Shown: piece after piece, positions 39,196 to 48,134 of the stretch
Position numbering within the stretch: position 1 is the stretch's first letter
Layout of the letters: each line of letters opens with the position of its first letter
Assembly: GCF_015694525.1 (NCBI RefSeq)
Contig: NZ_JADQDM010000007.1
Location: forward strand, 62,001-126,000
DNA from: Hymenobacter ruricola
GTDB lineage: Bacteria; Bacteroidota; Bacteroidia; Cytophagales; Hymenobacteraceae
Direction of reading: 5' to 3'
Length of the DNA stretch: 64,000 nt
The notes under the pieces: model-generated
What the model saw: the letters and a program-made list of their open reading frames with translations, nothing else
What the model was told of the DNA's origin: nothing
The model's database searches: none
Made by a program: the position numbers and the translations under genes

Positions 39196-39257
39196 CGTGT
39201 ACCCTGATTAGGGTACACGCCGTGGGCATCCGATGGCCTTCGGCCCCGCTATTTTTG
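39196..39257 (+). promoter_or_regulatory. palindrome B and -7 element TATTTTTG of the 39315 gene
   Basis: CGTGTACCCT and AGGGTACACG flank spacer GATT (39196-39219). A perfect TAnnTTTG element lies at 39250-39257, its TTTG 46.5 bp from the palindrome centre. Palindrome and spacing match the site before the 28729 gene. Confidence 0.7.
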
Positions 39258-39314
39258 TTGCCCGCCGCCACTCGCTGGCCAGTCCACGGAGGGCTGGGGG
39301 CGGCTATTCTCCCC

Positions 39315-42035
39315 ATGACTATTACTCTTTACGGGCGCCGGGCACTGCTGGCGCTGCTGCTCCCCTTGCTGCTGCCCCTCGCCCTGGCGGCCCAGATACT
39401 GCCCGGCACCTTGGCCGCCGGCCAGACCAGCAGCCTGCTGCTGACGGCCGACGGCCGCCTGCAAGCCTGGGGCGGCAACGCCTACGGCCAGCTTGGCGAT
39501 GGCACCACCACCAACCACCCGGCACCCGCCCCGGTGGGCACCGCCACCACCTACGCCCAGGTGGCCAGCGGCGACTACCATGCCCTGGGCATCCGGGCCG
39601 ACGGCACGCTCTGGGCCTGGGGCCTCAACACTTACGGCCAGTTGGGCGACGGCAGCACCACCGACCGCACCAGCCCCGTGCCGGTGGCCACGGGCACCAG
39701 CTGGCGGCAGGTGGCGGCGGGCTTTCGGCACACCGTGGCCTTGGCCGCCGACGGCACCCTCTGGGCCTGGGGCTACAACGTTTACGGCCAGCTCGGCGAC
39801 GGCAGCACCACCAACCGCCCCGCACCGGTGCCGGTGGCCGCCGGCAGCACCTGGCTGAGCGTGGCCTGCGGCGAAAACTACACGCTGGCCGTGCGCGCCG
39901 ACGGCACCCTCTGGGCCTGGGGCCGCAACGACGACGGCCAGCTCGGCGACGGCACCACCACCGGCCGCAACACCCCCACCCAAGTGGCCCCCGGCAGCAC
40001 CTGGCTGAGCGTGGCCTGCGGCACCGCCCACACGCTGGCCGTGCGTACCGACGGCACCCTCTGGGCCTGGGGCGATAACGCCCTCGGCCAAGTCGGCGAC
40101 GGCAGCACCACCGACCGGCCCAGCCCGGTGCAGGTGGGCAGCGCCCAACTGTGGCGGCAGGCAGCCGGCGGCCGGGCCTACAGCGCCGCCCTGGCCGCCG
40201 ATGGCACCCTCTGGACCTGGGGCGACAACACCTACAACCAGCTCGGCGACGGCACCACCACCAGCCGCAGCAGTCCCGCCCAGGTAGGCAGCGCTACCAG
40301 TTGGGTAAGCCTGGGGCTCGGCGGCTACCACGGCCTGGCCCTGCAGGCCAACGGCAGCCTCTGGGCCTGGGGGCGCAACGGCAACGGCCAGCTCGGCGAC
40401 GGCAGCACCACCAACCGCCCCGCGCCCCAGCGGGTGTTCGGCCCGCTGGGGCTGCCCACCCGCGGCCTGGCCGGCGGTGACCAGTACAGCGGCGGCATCC
40501 GGCTCACCGGTCAGCTGCTGATGTGGGGCCTCAACAGCTTCAACCAGCTCGGCGATGGCAGCTCCAGCGACCGCAGCACGCCTAGGCTGCTGGGTGCCGC
40601 CACCAGCTGGGTGCAGGTGGCCGGGGGCACCTACCACACGCTGGCCGTGCGCGCCGACGGCACGCTCTGGGCCTGGGGCCGCAACGACCGGGGCCAAATC
40701 GGCGACGGCACCAACTCCAGCCGCAGCACCCCCGTGCAGGTGGGCAGCGCCCGGCTGTGGCGGCAGGTGTGGGTCGGCCGGTTCCACAGCGTGGCCCTGG
40801 CCGCCGACGGCACCCTCTGGGCCTGGGGCTACAACGCCTACGGCCAGCTCGGCGACAACTCCTTCACCAACCGCAACAGCCCCACGCTGGTGGTGGGGGG
40901 CCAGCGCTGGCGCAGCGTGGCCACCAGCGACTACCACACGCTGGCCGTGCGGGCCGACGGCACCCTCTGGACCTGGGGCAACAACGACTTCGGCCAAATC
41001 GGCGACGGCACCACCACCGACCGCAACACCCCCGGCCAAGTGGGCAGCGGCAGCAGCTGGCTGGCCGTGGAGGGCGGCTTCAACCACAGCCTGGCCCTGC
41101 AGGCCGACGGCACCCTCTGGGCCTGGGGCCTCAACACCGACGGCCAGCTCGGCGACAACTCCACCACCAACCGCGCGCTGCCCGTGGCCGTGAGCGGTGG
41201 CGGCCGCTATACCCAGCCGGCCGCCGGCGCCACCCACAGCCTGGCCCGGCGCGCCGACGGCACGCTCTGGGCCTGGGGGCGCAACGCCGACGGCCAGCTC
41301 GGCGACAACACCACCACCGACCGCCTGGTACCCACCCAGGAAGCCAGCGGCGGCACCGCCTGGCTGGTGGTGGCGGGCGGCGGCAACCACTCGCTGGCCC
41401 GCGCCGCCAACGGCTACAATTTCTTCTCCACCGGCCTGAACGACGTTGGCCAGCTCGGCGACGGCAGCAGCACCCGCAGCCTCGTGTACACCCGCACGGG
41501 TGATACCGACGGCAAGCCCCTGCCCGTGGAGCTGGTGGCTTTCACGGCCCGCCGCACCGGCCCCGCCGCCGTGGCCCTGGCCTGGGCCACGGCCAGCGAA
41601 ACCGCCAATGCCGGCTTCGGCGTAGAAGTAAGCACCGACGGGGAGCGCTGGGCCCGCCGGGGCTTTGTGGACGGCGCGGGCAGCCGCAGCGGCGCCCGTA
41701 ACTACGCCTACACCGTGCCCGAAACCGCCGCCGCCTATTACCGCCTGGCCCAGACCGACCAGGATGGCACCGTTGGCTACTCGCCGGTGCGCTTTGTGGC
41801 CGGCGCCGAGCAGGCGCCCGGCTTATTCCCCAACCCCGCACCCAGCGGCGCGGCCACGCTACGGGGCGCGGCCCCCGGCGCCACCGTGACGGTGACCGAC
41901 GCGCTGGGCCGCCCGGTAGCCACCGCTACAGCCGATGCCACCGGCACGGCCGCGCTGGCGCTGCCAGCCGGGCTGCCGGCGGGCGTGTACGTGGTGCGGA
42001 CCGGGACCCGGGCCGTGAAGCTGACCGTGGAGTAG
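39315..42035 (+). CDS. second secreted RCC1-repeat protein with T9SS sorting domain (14 repeats)
   Basis: ATG 39315 (MTITLYGRRALLALLL) gives a signal peptide ending ALAAQ and 906 residues. Fourteen RCC1-type repeats are visible ([18 protein letters not shown]), two of them degenerate: repeat 8 (LLMWGLNSFNQLGDG) and repeat 14 (FFSTGLNDVGQLGDG). As in the other RCC1 protein this suggests two seven-bladed propellers. An Fn3-like linker domain (LPVELVAFTARRTG...) and a T9SS sorting domain ending KLTVE follow. Outside the repeat consensus it is clearly diverged from the 31971 protein. Confidence 0.88.
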   Translation: MTITLYGRRALLALLLPLLLPLALAAQILPGTLAAGQTSSLLLTADGRLQAWGGNAYGQLGDGTTTNHPAPAPVGTATTYAQVASGDYHALGIRADGTLWAWGLNTYGQLGDGSTTDRTSPVPVATGTSWRQVAAGFRHTVALAADGTLWAWGYNVYGQLGDGSTTNRPAPVPVAAGSTWLSVACGENYTLAVRADGTLWAWGRNDDGQLGDGTTTGRNTPTQVAPGSTWLSVACGTAHTLAVRTDGTLWAWGDNALGQVGDGSTTDRPSPVQVGSAQLWRQAAGGRAYSAALAADGTLWTWGDNTYNQLGDGTTTSRSSPAQVGSATSWVSLGLGGYHGLALQANGSLWAWGRNGNGQLGDGSTTNRPAPQRVFGPLGLPTRGLAGGDQYSGGIRLTGQLLMWGLNSFNQLGDGSSSDRSTPRLLGAATSWVQVAGGTYHTLAVRADGTLWAWGRNDRGQIGDGTNSSRSTPVQVGSARLWRQVWVGRFHSVALAADGTLWAWGYNAYGQLGDNSFTNRNSPTLVVGGQRWRSVATSDYHTLAVRADGTLWTWGNNDFGQIGDGTTTDRNTPGQVGSGSSWLAVEGGFNHSLALQADGTLWAWGLNTDGQLGDNSTTNRALPVAVSGGGRYTQPAAGATHSLARRADGTLWAWGRNADGQLGDNTTTDRLVPTQEASGGTAWLVVAGGGNHSLARAANGYNFFSTGLNDVGQLGDGSSTRSLVYTRTGDTDGKPLPVELVAFTARRTGPAAVALAWATASETANAGFGVEVSTDGERWARRGFVDGAGSRSGARNYAYTVPETAAAYYRLAQTDQDGTVGYSPVRFVAGAEQAPGLFPNPAPSGAATLRGAAPGATVTVTDALGRPVATATADATGTAALALPAGLPAGVYVVRTGTRAVKLTVE

Positions 42036-42116
42036 GGACGGTCGGCAGCTCCCAGCATTGGCTACCGGCCCGGCGGGCGGAAGGGGGCTTCACCCTCTCA
42101 GCCGATTACCCGCGCC

Positions 42117-42173
42117 TCCCCCGAATGGGGGATGCGGTCGACTTGCCAAGCGCGGCCGACGGCCGGAGCTTTG
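42117..42173 (+). promoter_or_regulatory. palindrome C and TTTG element of the 42201 gene
   Basis: TCCCCC-GAAT-GGGGGA (42117-42132) is a perfect palindrome with a 4-nt spacer. TTTG lies at 42170-42173, 45.5 bp from its centre, the same distance as for palindrome B. The bases before TTTG (GCCGACGGCCGG) also resemble those before the 28729 gene. Confidence 0.55.
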
Positions 42174-42200
42174 AGTGAGCTATAGCCAACCCCCTATCCC

Positions 42201-45200
42201 ATGCTACACGTCTTCCGCCACCTGCCGGGCTGCCGGCCCCGCCCCGCCACTTATCGCCCGCTGGCTGGGTTGCTGGCCGCGCTGCTACTGCCCGCCGCCG
42301 TGGCGGCCCAGGCGCCCACCATCAGTAGCCTCAGCCCCGGCAGCGGGCCGCTGGGCACCACCGTCACGCTGGCCGGCAGCAACCTGGGCGGCGCCACGAG
42401 CGTGCTGGTGGGCGGGGTGCCGGCCGCCTTTGCGCCGGGCAGCGCCGCGCAGCTCACCTTTACCGTGCCGCGCCAGGCCGTGAGCCAGCGGGTGCGGGTG
42501 AGCAGCGCCGGTGGTACGGGCCTGAGCGCGGCCACCTTCCAGGTGACGCGGCCCAGCGCCAGCACCGTGCTGCCGGCCCAGGGCAACGTGCTCACCAATA
42601 CCCTGAGCGTGGTCTCCGACGCCGCCCCCGCCGTAACGGACGTGGACGGCGACGGGCTGCTCGACCTGCTGGTGGGCACCTATTATGGCAACGTCGTGCG
42701 CTACGAGCAGACGGCGGCCAACGCGACCACCTTCACGCTGCTAGGCAACCTGACCACCAACGGCACCACCGCCCTAAGCGTGGTCACCGGCGCGGCCGCC
42801 CCCGCCGTAACGGATGTGGACGGCGACGGGCTGCTCGACCTGCTGGTGGGCAACTACCAAGGCAACGTCGTGCGCTACGAGCAGACGGCGACCAACGGGG
42901 CAGTATTCGCGCAGGTGCGCTACCTCACCACCGACAGCACCACCGACCTGGATGTGAGCTACTTTGCCACCCCCACGGTGACGGACGTGGACGGCGATGG
43001 CCGGCTCGACCTGCTGGTGGGCAACGACGCCGGCACCGTCGTGCGCTACGAGCAGACGGCGACCAACGGGGGCGTGTTCGCCCTGGTGGGCAACCTGACC
43101 ACCGACGGCACCACCGCCCTGGATGTGGGCTACTTTGCTGCCCCCACGGTGACGGACGTGGACGGCGACGGCCGGCTGGACCTGCTGGTGGGCAACATAG
43201 ACGGCACCGTGCAGTGCTACGAGCAGACGGCGACCAACGGGGCAGTATTCGCGCAGGTGGGCGACCTCGTCACCAACGGCAGCAATCCCCTGGGACACGC
43301 CAGCCCCGCCGTGACGGACCTGGATGGCGACGGCCGGCTGGACCTGCTGGTGGGCTACAACGAAGGCAGCGTGCAGCGCTACGAGCAGACGGCCGCCAAC
43401 GGGGCCACCTTCGCGCCGCTGAGCAGGCTGACCACCGACCCTGCCACTGCCTTGAACGACAACGCTGCTTCCGCCGTGACGGACCTGGACGGCGATGGCC
43501 TGCTCGACCTGTTGGTGGTCCACGCCTACTCTGACTATAACACCGGCGACCGCAGCTACGTGCGCCGCTACGAGCAGACGGCGGCCAACGGGGTAGTCTT
43601 TGCCCTGGTGGGCACCCTGACCACCGACGGTACCACCGTCCTGGAATCGGGCGCCAGCGCCGCCCCGACGGTGACGGACGTGGACGGCGACGGCCTGCTC
43701 GACCTGCTGGTGGGCGAAAGCCACGGCAACGTGCAACGCTTCGAGCAGACGGCGGCCAACGGCGACACCTTCACCTCGCGGGGCCTCGTCACCTACAACG
43801 GCAACATCGGCCTGGACGTGGGCGCCAGCGCCACCCCGACGGTGACGGACCTGGACGGCGACGGCCTGCTGGACCTGCTGGTGGGCAACACCGCCGGTAA
43901 CGTGCGCCGCTACGAGCAGACGGCGGCCAACGGGGCGGTATTTGCCGTGGTGGGCAACCTGACCACCGACGGCACCACCACCTTGGACGCGGGCGCCAGC
44001 GCCGCCCCGACGGTGACGGACCTGGACGGCGACGGCCTGCTGGACCTGCTGGTGGGCAACGACGCCGGCAACGTGCTGCGCTTCGAGCAGACGGCGACCA
44101 ACGGGGCAGTATTTGCACCGATGGGCAACCTGACCACCGACGGCGTCACCGCCGTGGCTGCGAATACTGCCGCCCTTCCCACCGTGACGGACCTGGACGG
44201 CGACGGCATACTCGACCTGCTACTGAACAACGCCGCTGGCAACGTGCTGCGCTATGAGCAGCTGCCGCCGCCCGTCATCACGGGCATCAGCCCCGCCAGC
44301 GGCCCGCTGGGCACCACCCTCACCCTCACCGGCACCAACCTGACGGGCCTGAGCAGCGTGCTGGTGGGCGGGGTGCCGGCCGCCTTCACCCCGCAGAGCG
44401 CCACCCAGGCCACGGCCGTGGTGCCCCGCCAGGCCGTGAGCCAGCGGGTGCGGGTGAGCAACGCCATCGGCATGGGCCTGAGCGCGGCCGCCTTCCAGGT
44501 CACGCGCCCCAGCCCGAGCCTGGTGCTGCCGGCCCTGGGCAACCTGACCACCGACGGCACCGCTGCCCTCAACGCGGGCACCTATGCGGCCCTGGCCGTA
44601 ACGGACCTGGACGGCGACGGCCTGCTCGACCTGCTGGTGGGCAACAATCCCGGCAGGGTGCTGCGCTACGAGCAGACGGCGGCCAACGGGGGCGTGTTTG
44701 CGCTGGTGGGCAACCTGACGACCGATGGCAGCACGGCGCTGGACGTAGGGCAATTTGCCACCCCCACCGTGACGGACGTGGACGGCGACGGGCTGCTCGA
44801 CCTGCTGGTGGGCAACATAGACGGCAACGTGCTGCGCTACGAGCAGACGGCGGCCAACGGGGGCGTGTTTGCGCCGGTGGGCAACCTGACCACCGACGGC
44901 ACTACCACCTTGAATGTGGGCACCTACTCTGCCCCCACCGTGACGGACGTGGACGGCGACGGGCTGCTGGACCTGCTGGTGGGCAACAATCCCGGCACCG
45001 TGCTGCGCTACGAGCAGACAGCGGCCAACGGGGGCGTGTTTGCGCCGGTGGGCAGCCTGACGACCAATGGCAGCACGGCGGTGAAAGTGATTCAATATTC
45101 CCGCCCCACCGTGAGCGACCTGGATGGCGACGGGCTGCTGGACCTGCTGGTGGGCGACGCCCAAGGCGACATGTGGCGCTACGAGCAGACGGCGGCGGGC

Positions 45201-46700
45201 GGGGACATGTTTGCCGGCCAGGGCTACCTGACGACCAACGGCAGCGCACCGCTGAACGTGGGCACCTTTGCCGCCCCGGCCGTAACGGACGTGGACGGCG
45301 ACGGGCTGCTGGACCTGCTGGTGGGCAATGAGTACGGCAACGGGCTACGCTACGAGCAGGCCCCGGTGCCCACCCTCACGGCCCTGAGCCGGGCGGCCGA
45401 GCTGCCCGGGCAGGCCGTCACGCTCACCGGCACGGGCTTCGTGGCGGGCAGCACCGTGCGCTTCGGCGGGGTGGCGGCGGCCAGCGTCAGCTATGTATCG
45501 GCTACGCAGCTCACGGCCGTGGTGCCGGTGGGGGCCACCCCCGGCAGCAGCGTCCTCACGGTGGGCAGCTACGACGTGAGCAGTGCGGCCGGCAGCAGCC
45601 CAGCCTTCGAGGTGTTGCAGGTGTACCGCACGGCCACGGCCAGCGGCTGCCTGGCCACCGCCAGCCTGACGGTGAGCGGCACGGGCGGCGCGGGCGTGTG
45701 GCGCTACCTGCGCCTGCCCGGCACGGGCGGGGCCGTGGTGGCCGCCATTGAGGACACCCGCAACCTGGGCACCGTGACGGCGGGCGTGCTGGCCCTGGGC
45801 ACCGGCACCAGCAGCGCCGTGCGGGCCGACGGCCGGGCCAACCGCCGCTACCTCGACCGCAACTTCTACCTCACGGCCACCAACGCCAGCTTTACCGGCC
45901 AGACCGTGCGCGTGCGCCTGTACGGGCTGACGAGTGAGCTGGCCCGCCTGACGGCCGCCGACCCGGCCGCCACGGCCGCCACGCTCAACGCCTCGCAGTA
46001 CGACGGCGCCAACGTGAACTGCGCCCTGGCCGACAACAGCCCCGCCGGCCAGCGCCGCCTGCTGCCCGCGCCCGCCACCGTCCTGAGCGGGGCCGACTGG
46101 TTCACGGCCGAGCTGGCCGTGGCCGACCACTTCTCTGAATTCTACCTCACCGGGGCCAGCACCCCGCTGCCCGTGGAGCTCACGCAGTTTACGGCCGTGG
46201 CGGCCGGCCCGGCCGCCGTGCGCTTGGCCTGGGCCACGGCCACGGAAAAGAACAGCGCCGCCTTCGAGGTCGAGCGCAGCTTGAACGGCGAGACATTCGC
46301 GCCCATTGGCACGGTGGCCGCGGCCAGCAGCAGCACCAGCGCCCGCGCCTACGGCTTGGTGGACGGCAAGCTGCCCACCGACGCGGCCCTGTTTTACTAC
46401 CGCTTGAAGCAGGTGGACGCCGACGGCGCCTTCAGCTACTCGCCGGTGCGCACGGTGGCCCTGACCGGCCTGGCAGCCGGGCATTCCTTATTCCCCAACC
46501 CGGCCCGTGGCGGGGCGGCCACGCTCACCGGCGCGGCCCCCGGCACACGGGTGACGGTGTACGACGCGCTGGGCCGCCCCGTGGCCACTGCTACTGCTGA
46601 CGCGGCGGGCACGGCCGCGCTGGCGCTGCCGGCCGCGCAGCCAGCGGGTGTCTACGTGGTGCACGCCGGCAGCCAGGCTATCCGGTTAGTGGTGGAGTAG
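42201..46700 (+). CDS. giant secreted FG-GAP/VCBS-repeat protein with TIG domains and T9SS sorting domain
   Basis: This 1499-residue protein starts with a signal peptide ending VAAQA. A TIG/IPT domain (~35-115) precedes ten FG-GAP-like repeats, each with a [15 protein letters not shown] calcium-binding loop and a RYEQTAANG strand. A second TIG domain (~690-770), five more repeats and a third TIG domain (~1055-1135) follow. A middle domain (~1140-1310), an Fn3-like linker domain and a T9SS sorting domain complete it. Repeat 6 has an insertion ([15 protein letters not shown]). Integrin-like FG-GAP arrays commonly bind ligands at surfaces; fifteen loops imply strong calcium dependence. Function is inferred only. 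Confidence 0.88.
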   Translation: MLHVFRHLPGCRPRPATYRPLAGLLAALLLPAAVAAQAPTISSLSPGSGPLGTTVTLAGSNLGGATSVLVGGVPAAFAPGSAAQLTFTVPRQAVSQRVRVSSAGGTGLSAATFQVTRPSASTVLPAQGNVLTNTLSVVSDAAPAVTDVDGDGLLDLLVGTYYGNVVRYEQTAANATTFTLLGNLTTNGTTALSVVTGAAAPAVTDVDGDGLLDLLVGNYQGNVVRYEQTATNGAVFAQVRYLTTDSTTDLDVSYFATPTVTDVDGDGRLDLLVGNDAGTVVRYEQTATNGGVFALVGNLTTDGTTALDVGYFAAPTVTDVDGDGRLDLLVGNIDGTVQCYEQTATNGAVFAQVGDLVTNGSNPLGHASPAVTDLDGDGRLDLLVGYNEGSVQRYEQTAANGATFAPLSRLTTDPATALNDNAASAVTDLDGDGLLDLLVVHAYSDYNTGDRSYVRRYEQTAANGVVFALVGTLTTDGTTVLESGASAAPTVTDVDGDGLLDLLVGESHGNVQRFEQTAANGDTFTSRGLVTYNGNIGLDVGASATPTVTDLDGDGLLDLLVGNTAGNVRRYEQTAANGAVFAVVGNLTTDGTTTLDAGASAAPTVTDLDGDGLLDLLVGNDAGNVLRFEQTATNGAVFAPMGNLTTDGVTAVAANTAALPTVTDLDGDGILDLLLNNAAGNVLRYEQLPPPVITGISPASGPLGTTLTLTGTNLTGLSSVLVGGVPAAFTPQSATQATAVVPRQAVSQRVRVSNAIGMGLSAAAFQVTRPSPSLVLPALGNLTTDGTAALNAGTYAALAVTDLDGDGLLDLLVGNNPGRVLRYEQTAANGGVFALVGNLTTDGSTALDVGQFATPTVTDVDGDGLLDLLVGNIDGNVLRYEQTAANGGVFAPVGNLTTDGTTTLNVGTYSAPTVTDVDGDGLLDLLVGNNPGTVLRYEQTAANGGVFAPVGSLTTNGSTAVKVIQYSRPTVSDLDGDGLLDLLVGDAQGDMWRYEQTAAGGDMFAGQGYLTTNGSAPLNVGTFAAPAVTDVDGDGLLDLLVGNEYGNGLRYEQAPVPTLTALSRAAELPGQAVTLTGTGFVAGSTVRFGGVAAASVSYVSATQLTAVVPVGATPGSSVLTVGSYDVSSAAGSSPAFEVLQVYRTATASGCLATASLTVSGTGGAGVWRYLRLPGTGGAVVAAIEDTRNLGTVTAGVLALGTGTSSAVRADGRANRRYLDRNFYLTATNASFTGQTVRVRLYGLTSELARLTAADPAATAATLNASQYDGANVNCALADNSPAGQRRLLPAPATVLSGADWFTAELAVADHFSEFYLTGASTPLPVELTQFTAVAAGPAAVRLAWATATEKNSAAFEVERSLNGETFAPIGTVAAASSSTSARAYGLVDGKLPTDAALFYYRLKQVDADGAFSYSPVRTVALTGLAAGHSLFPNPARGGAATLTGAAPGTRVTVYDALGRPVATATADAAGTAALALPAAQPAGVYVVHAGSQAIRLVVE

Positions 46701-46751
46701 ACACCCCGAGTGTGGTTTGTCGCCGTTTTAAATGTTACGGCAAACCCGTTG

Positions 46752-46783
46752 AAAAGCCTCCGGCTAGTGGCCGGGGGCTTTTT
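46752..46783 (+). terminator. terminator after the 42201 gene
   Basis: AAAAGCCTCCGGC and GCCGGGGGCTTTTT form a stem with one mismatch and loop TAGTG, followed by a T run. Confidence 0.8.
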
Positions 46784-46890
46784 GCGTAGCACCCGGGCGC
46801 CCGGGTGGTGCGCTAAGCCAAGGCGCAGGTAGATAAACCAAGCCGATGCCACCGACTGGACAGTCGTTTGGCTTCGCGCTGGCTGCGGCA

Positions 46891-47142
46891 AGCGCACCGC
46901 CAGTCACGGAGAGCGCACCATCGTGAACGGGAAGCGCACCGCCGTGAATGGGGAGCGCACCGCCGTGCACGGAGAGTGCACCGTTGCGCGCGAAGAGCGC
47001 ACCCCCGATTGCGGGGAGTGCACCGACGGTTACGGGGAGCGCACCGTCACGAATAGGAAGCGCATCGCCGCGCGCGGAGAGCACACCCCCGATTGCGGGG
47101 AGCGCACTCTTGCTGAAGGAGAGCGCACGCTGGCGCAATGTC
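46891..47142. repeat. 21-bp tandem repeat array, 12 units in perfect register
   Basis: The core AGCGCACC or a one-to-two-base variant begins at 46891, 46912, 46933, 46954, 46975, 46996, 47017, 47038, 47059, 47080, 47101 and 47122. The spacing is 21 bp throughout, with no insertion or deletion. The flanking 13 bases vary, and a higher-order 84-bp period (4 x 21) is visible: CCCCCGATTGCGGGGAG occurs at about 47001 and 47085. Several frames stay open on both strands, giving seven-residue repeats such as NGERTAV, but no frame has a convincing start context or family. Units resemble each other more than chance but are degenerate. Confidence 0.85.
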
Positions 47143-47250
47143 GAGGCACTAGTGGTGCCCGGGCTGCGGCGGTGGCGGCCGGGCCGGGCGTCGTTTTGCG
47201 CGGCCCGCAGCGCCCAGGCAGCGGCGTTGGCTCCGCAAATCAGGTAGAAA

Positions 47251-47310
47251 CCCCTGTATAAACCAGGGGATTATACGGGTATCAATGGGCGGGGCGGCCC
47301 CCTAGTTTTG
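47251..47310 (+). promoter_or_regulatory. palindromes and -7 element TAGTTTTG before the 47361 gene
   Basis: CCCCTG-N7-CAGGGG (47251-47269) overlaps a second inverted repeat, GTATAA-N9-TTATAC (47256-47276). A perfect TAnnTTTG element lies at 47303-47310. The first palindrome is centred 47 bp from TTTG, close to the distance seen for palindromes B and C. Confidence 0.55.
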
Positions 47311-47360
47311 GGGTAGCCTTCGGGTAATTCATTTTCTCACTTTTTTAATTGTAGCTCACC

Positions 47361-47993
47361 ATGCCCATTGACTGGTACCCCCGCCGCGAAGCCGAGCGCC
47401 GGCTGTTTCTCCAAAATTTCGTCGACAACATTGCCGACGCCACCACCCTGCTCAAGCAGCCCGCCGGCACTTACCAGGAAGCCGCCGACGCGGCCCAGGC
47501 CGAGCTGGACCTGTTTGGCTTGCGCGATGCCGCCCAAAAGGCCTTCGACACGGCCCAGCGCAACCTCGTGGCCCAGGAAACGCTGACCTCGACCGCCGTG
47601 CGGGCCGGCGTGAAGCAAATCAAAAACACCATGAACGTGCCGCCGGAGGTGCTCGACCTGCTGGAAGTGAGCACCACCCCGGCCAAGCCCACCGAGCGCG
47701 TGGCCGCCGAGGCCCCCGTGCTCAAGGTGAAGATGGAAGGCGTGCACCCCAGCGTTGGCTGCCTGAAGAAGGGGTTCGACGCCGTGGAAATCTGGGGCTG
47801 CCGCACCGGCGAGAAGGAATTTACCCGCCTGACCACCGTCACGCACCTGCCCTATTATGACAACCGCCCCAACGTGGACCCCGCCGTGGCCGAGCAGCGC
47901 GACTACTACGCCTACTACCTGCGGAAAAACGTGGTGGTGGGCAGCCAGGGCGCCACCTACAGCCTGCTGGTGCCGGGCGGCAGCCACGCATAG
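47361..47993 (+). CDS. hypothetical protein, helical N-terminus with Fn3-like C-terminus
   Basis: This 210-residue soluble protein has no signal peptide. The N-terminal half is helical (residues 1-90, rich in Ala, Gln and Leu), and the C-terminal half is strand-rich with an Fn3-like pattern (HPSVGCLKKGFDAVEIWGCRTG...YYAYYLRKNVVVGSQGATYSLLV). Similar two-part proteins occur across Bacteroidota with unknown function (from memory). It has its own promoter and terminator. Confidence 0.6.
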   Translation: MPIDWYPRREAERRLFLQNFVDNIADATTLLKQPAGTYQEAADAAQAELDLFGLRDAAQKAFDTAQRNLVAQETLTSTAVRAGVKQIKNTMNVPPEVLDLLEVSTTPAKPTERVAAEAPVLKVKMEGVHPSVGCLKKGFDAVEIWGCRTGEKEFTRLTTVTHLPYYDNRPNVDPAVAEQRDYYAYYLRKNVVVGSQGATYSLLVPGGSHA

Positions 47994-48027
47994 TTCTTTC
48001 GGACGGGCCTTGCGGCTTCGGTGCTTC

Positions 48028-48057
48028 AAAAGGCGGCCCCCGCGGGGCCGCCTTTTT
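48028..48057 (+). terminator. terminator after the 47361 gene
   Basis: AAAAGGCGGCCCC and GGGGCCGCCTTTTT form a long stem with a tiny loop, followed by a T run. Confidence 0.88.
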
Positions 48058-48134
48058 AGTGGGCGGTCCACCGCCGGGCTTATCTTTCGGAGTTGTCCGG
48101 CCCGGCCGGGCGTTCTTTTTTACCCGCTGCTTTT

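Noticed and set aside
39249..41390. Minus-strand ORF of 713 codons opposite the second RCC1 gene
   Set aside because: It is the antisense reading of RCC1 repeats ([14 protein letters not shown]) and has no plausible start context.
46891..47142. CRISPR array
   Set aside because: The period is 21 bp, with no unique spacers and degenerate repeats. No cas gene is in the window.
46764..47261. Open frames on both strands through the 21-bp array, giving heptad-repeat proteins
   Set aside because: A 21-bp period keeps any stop-free frame open, so openness is not evidence of coding. No frame has signal, family or promoter support.
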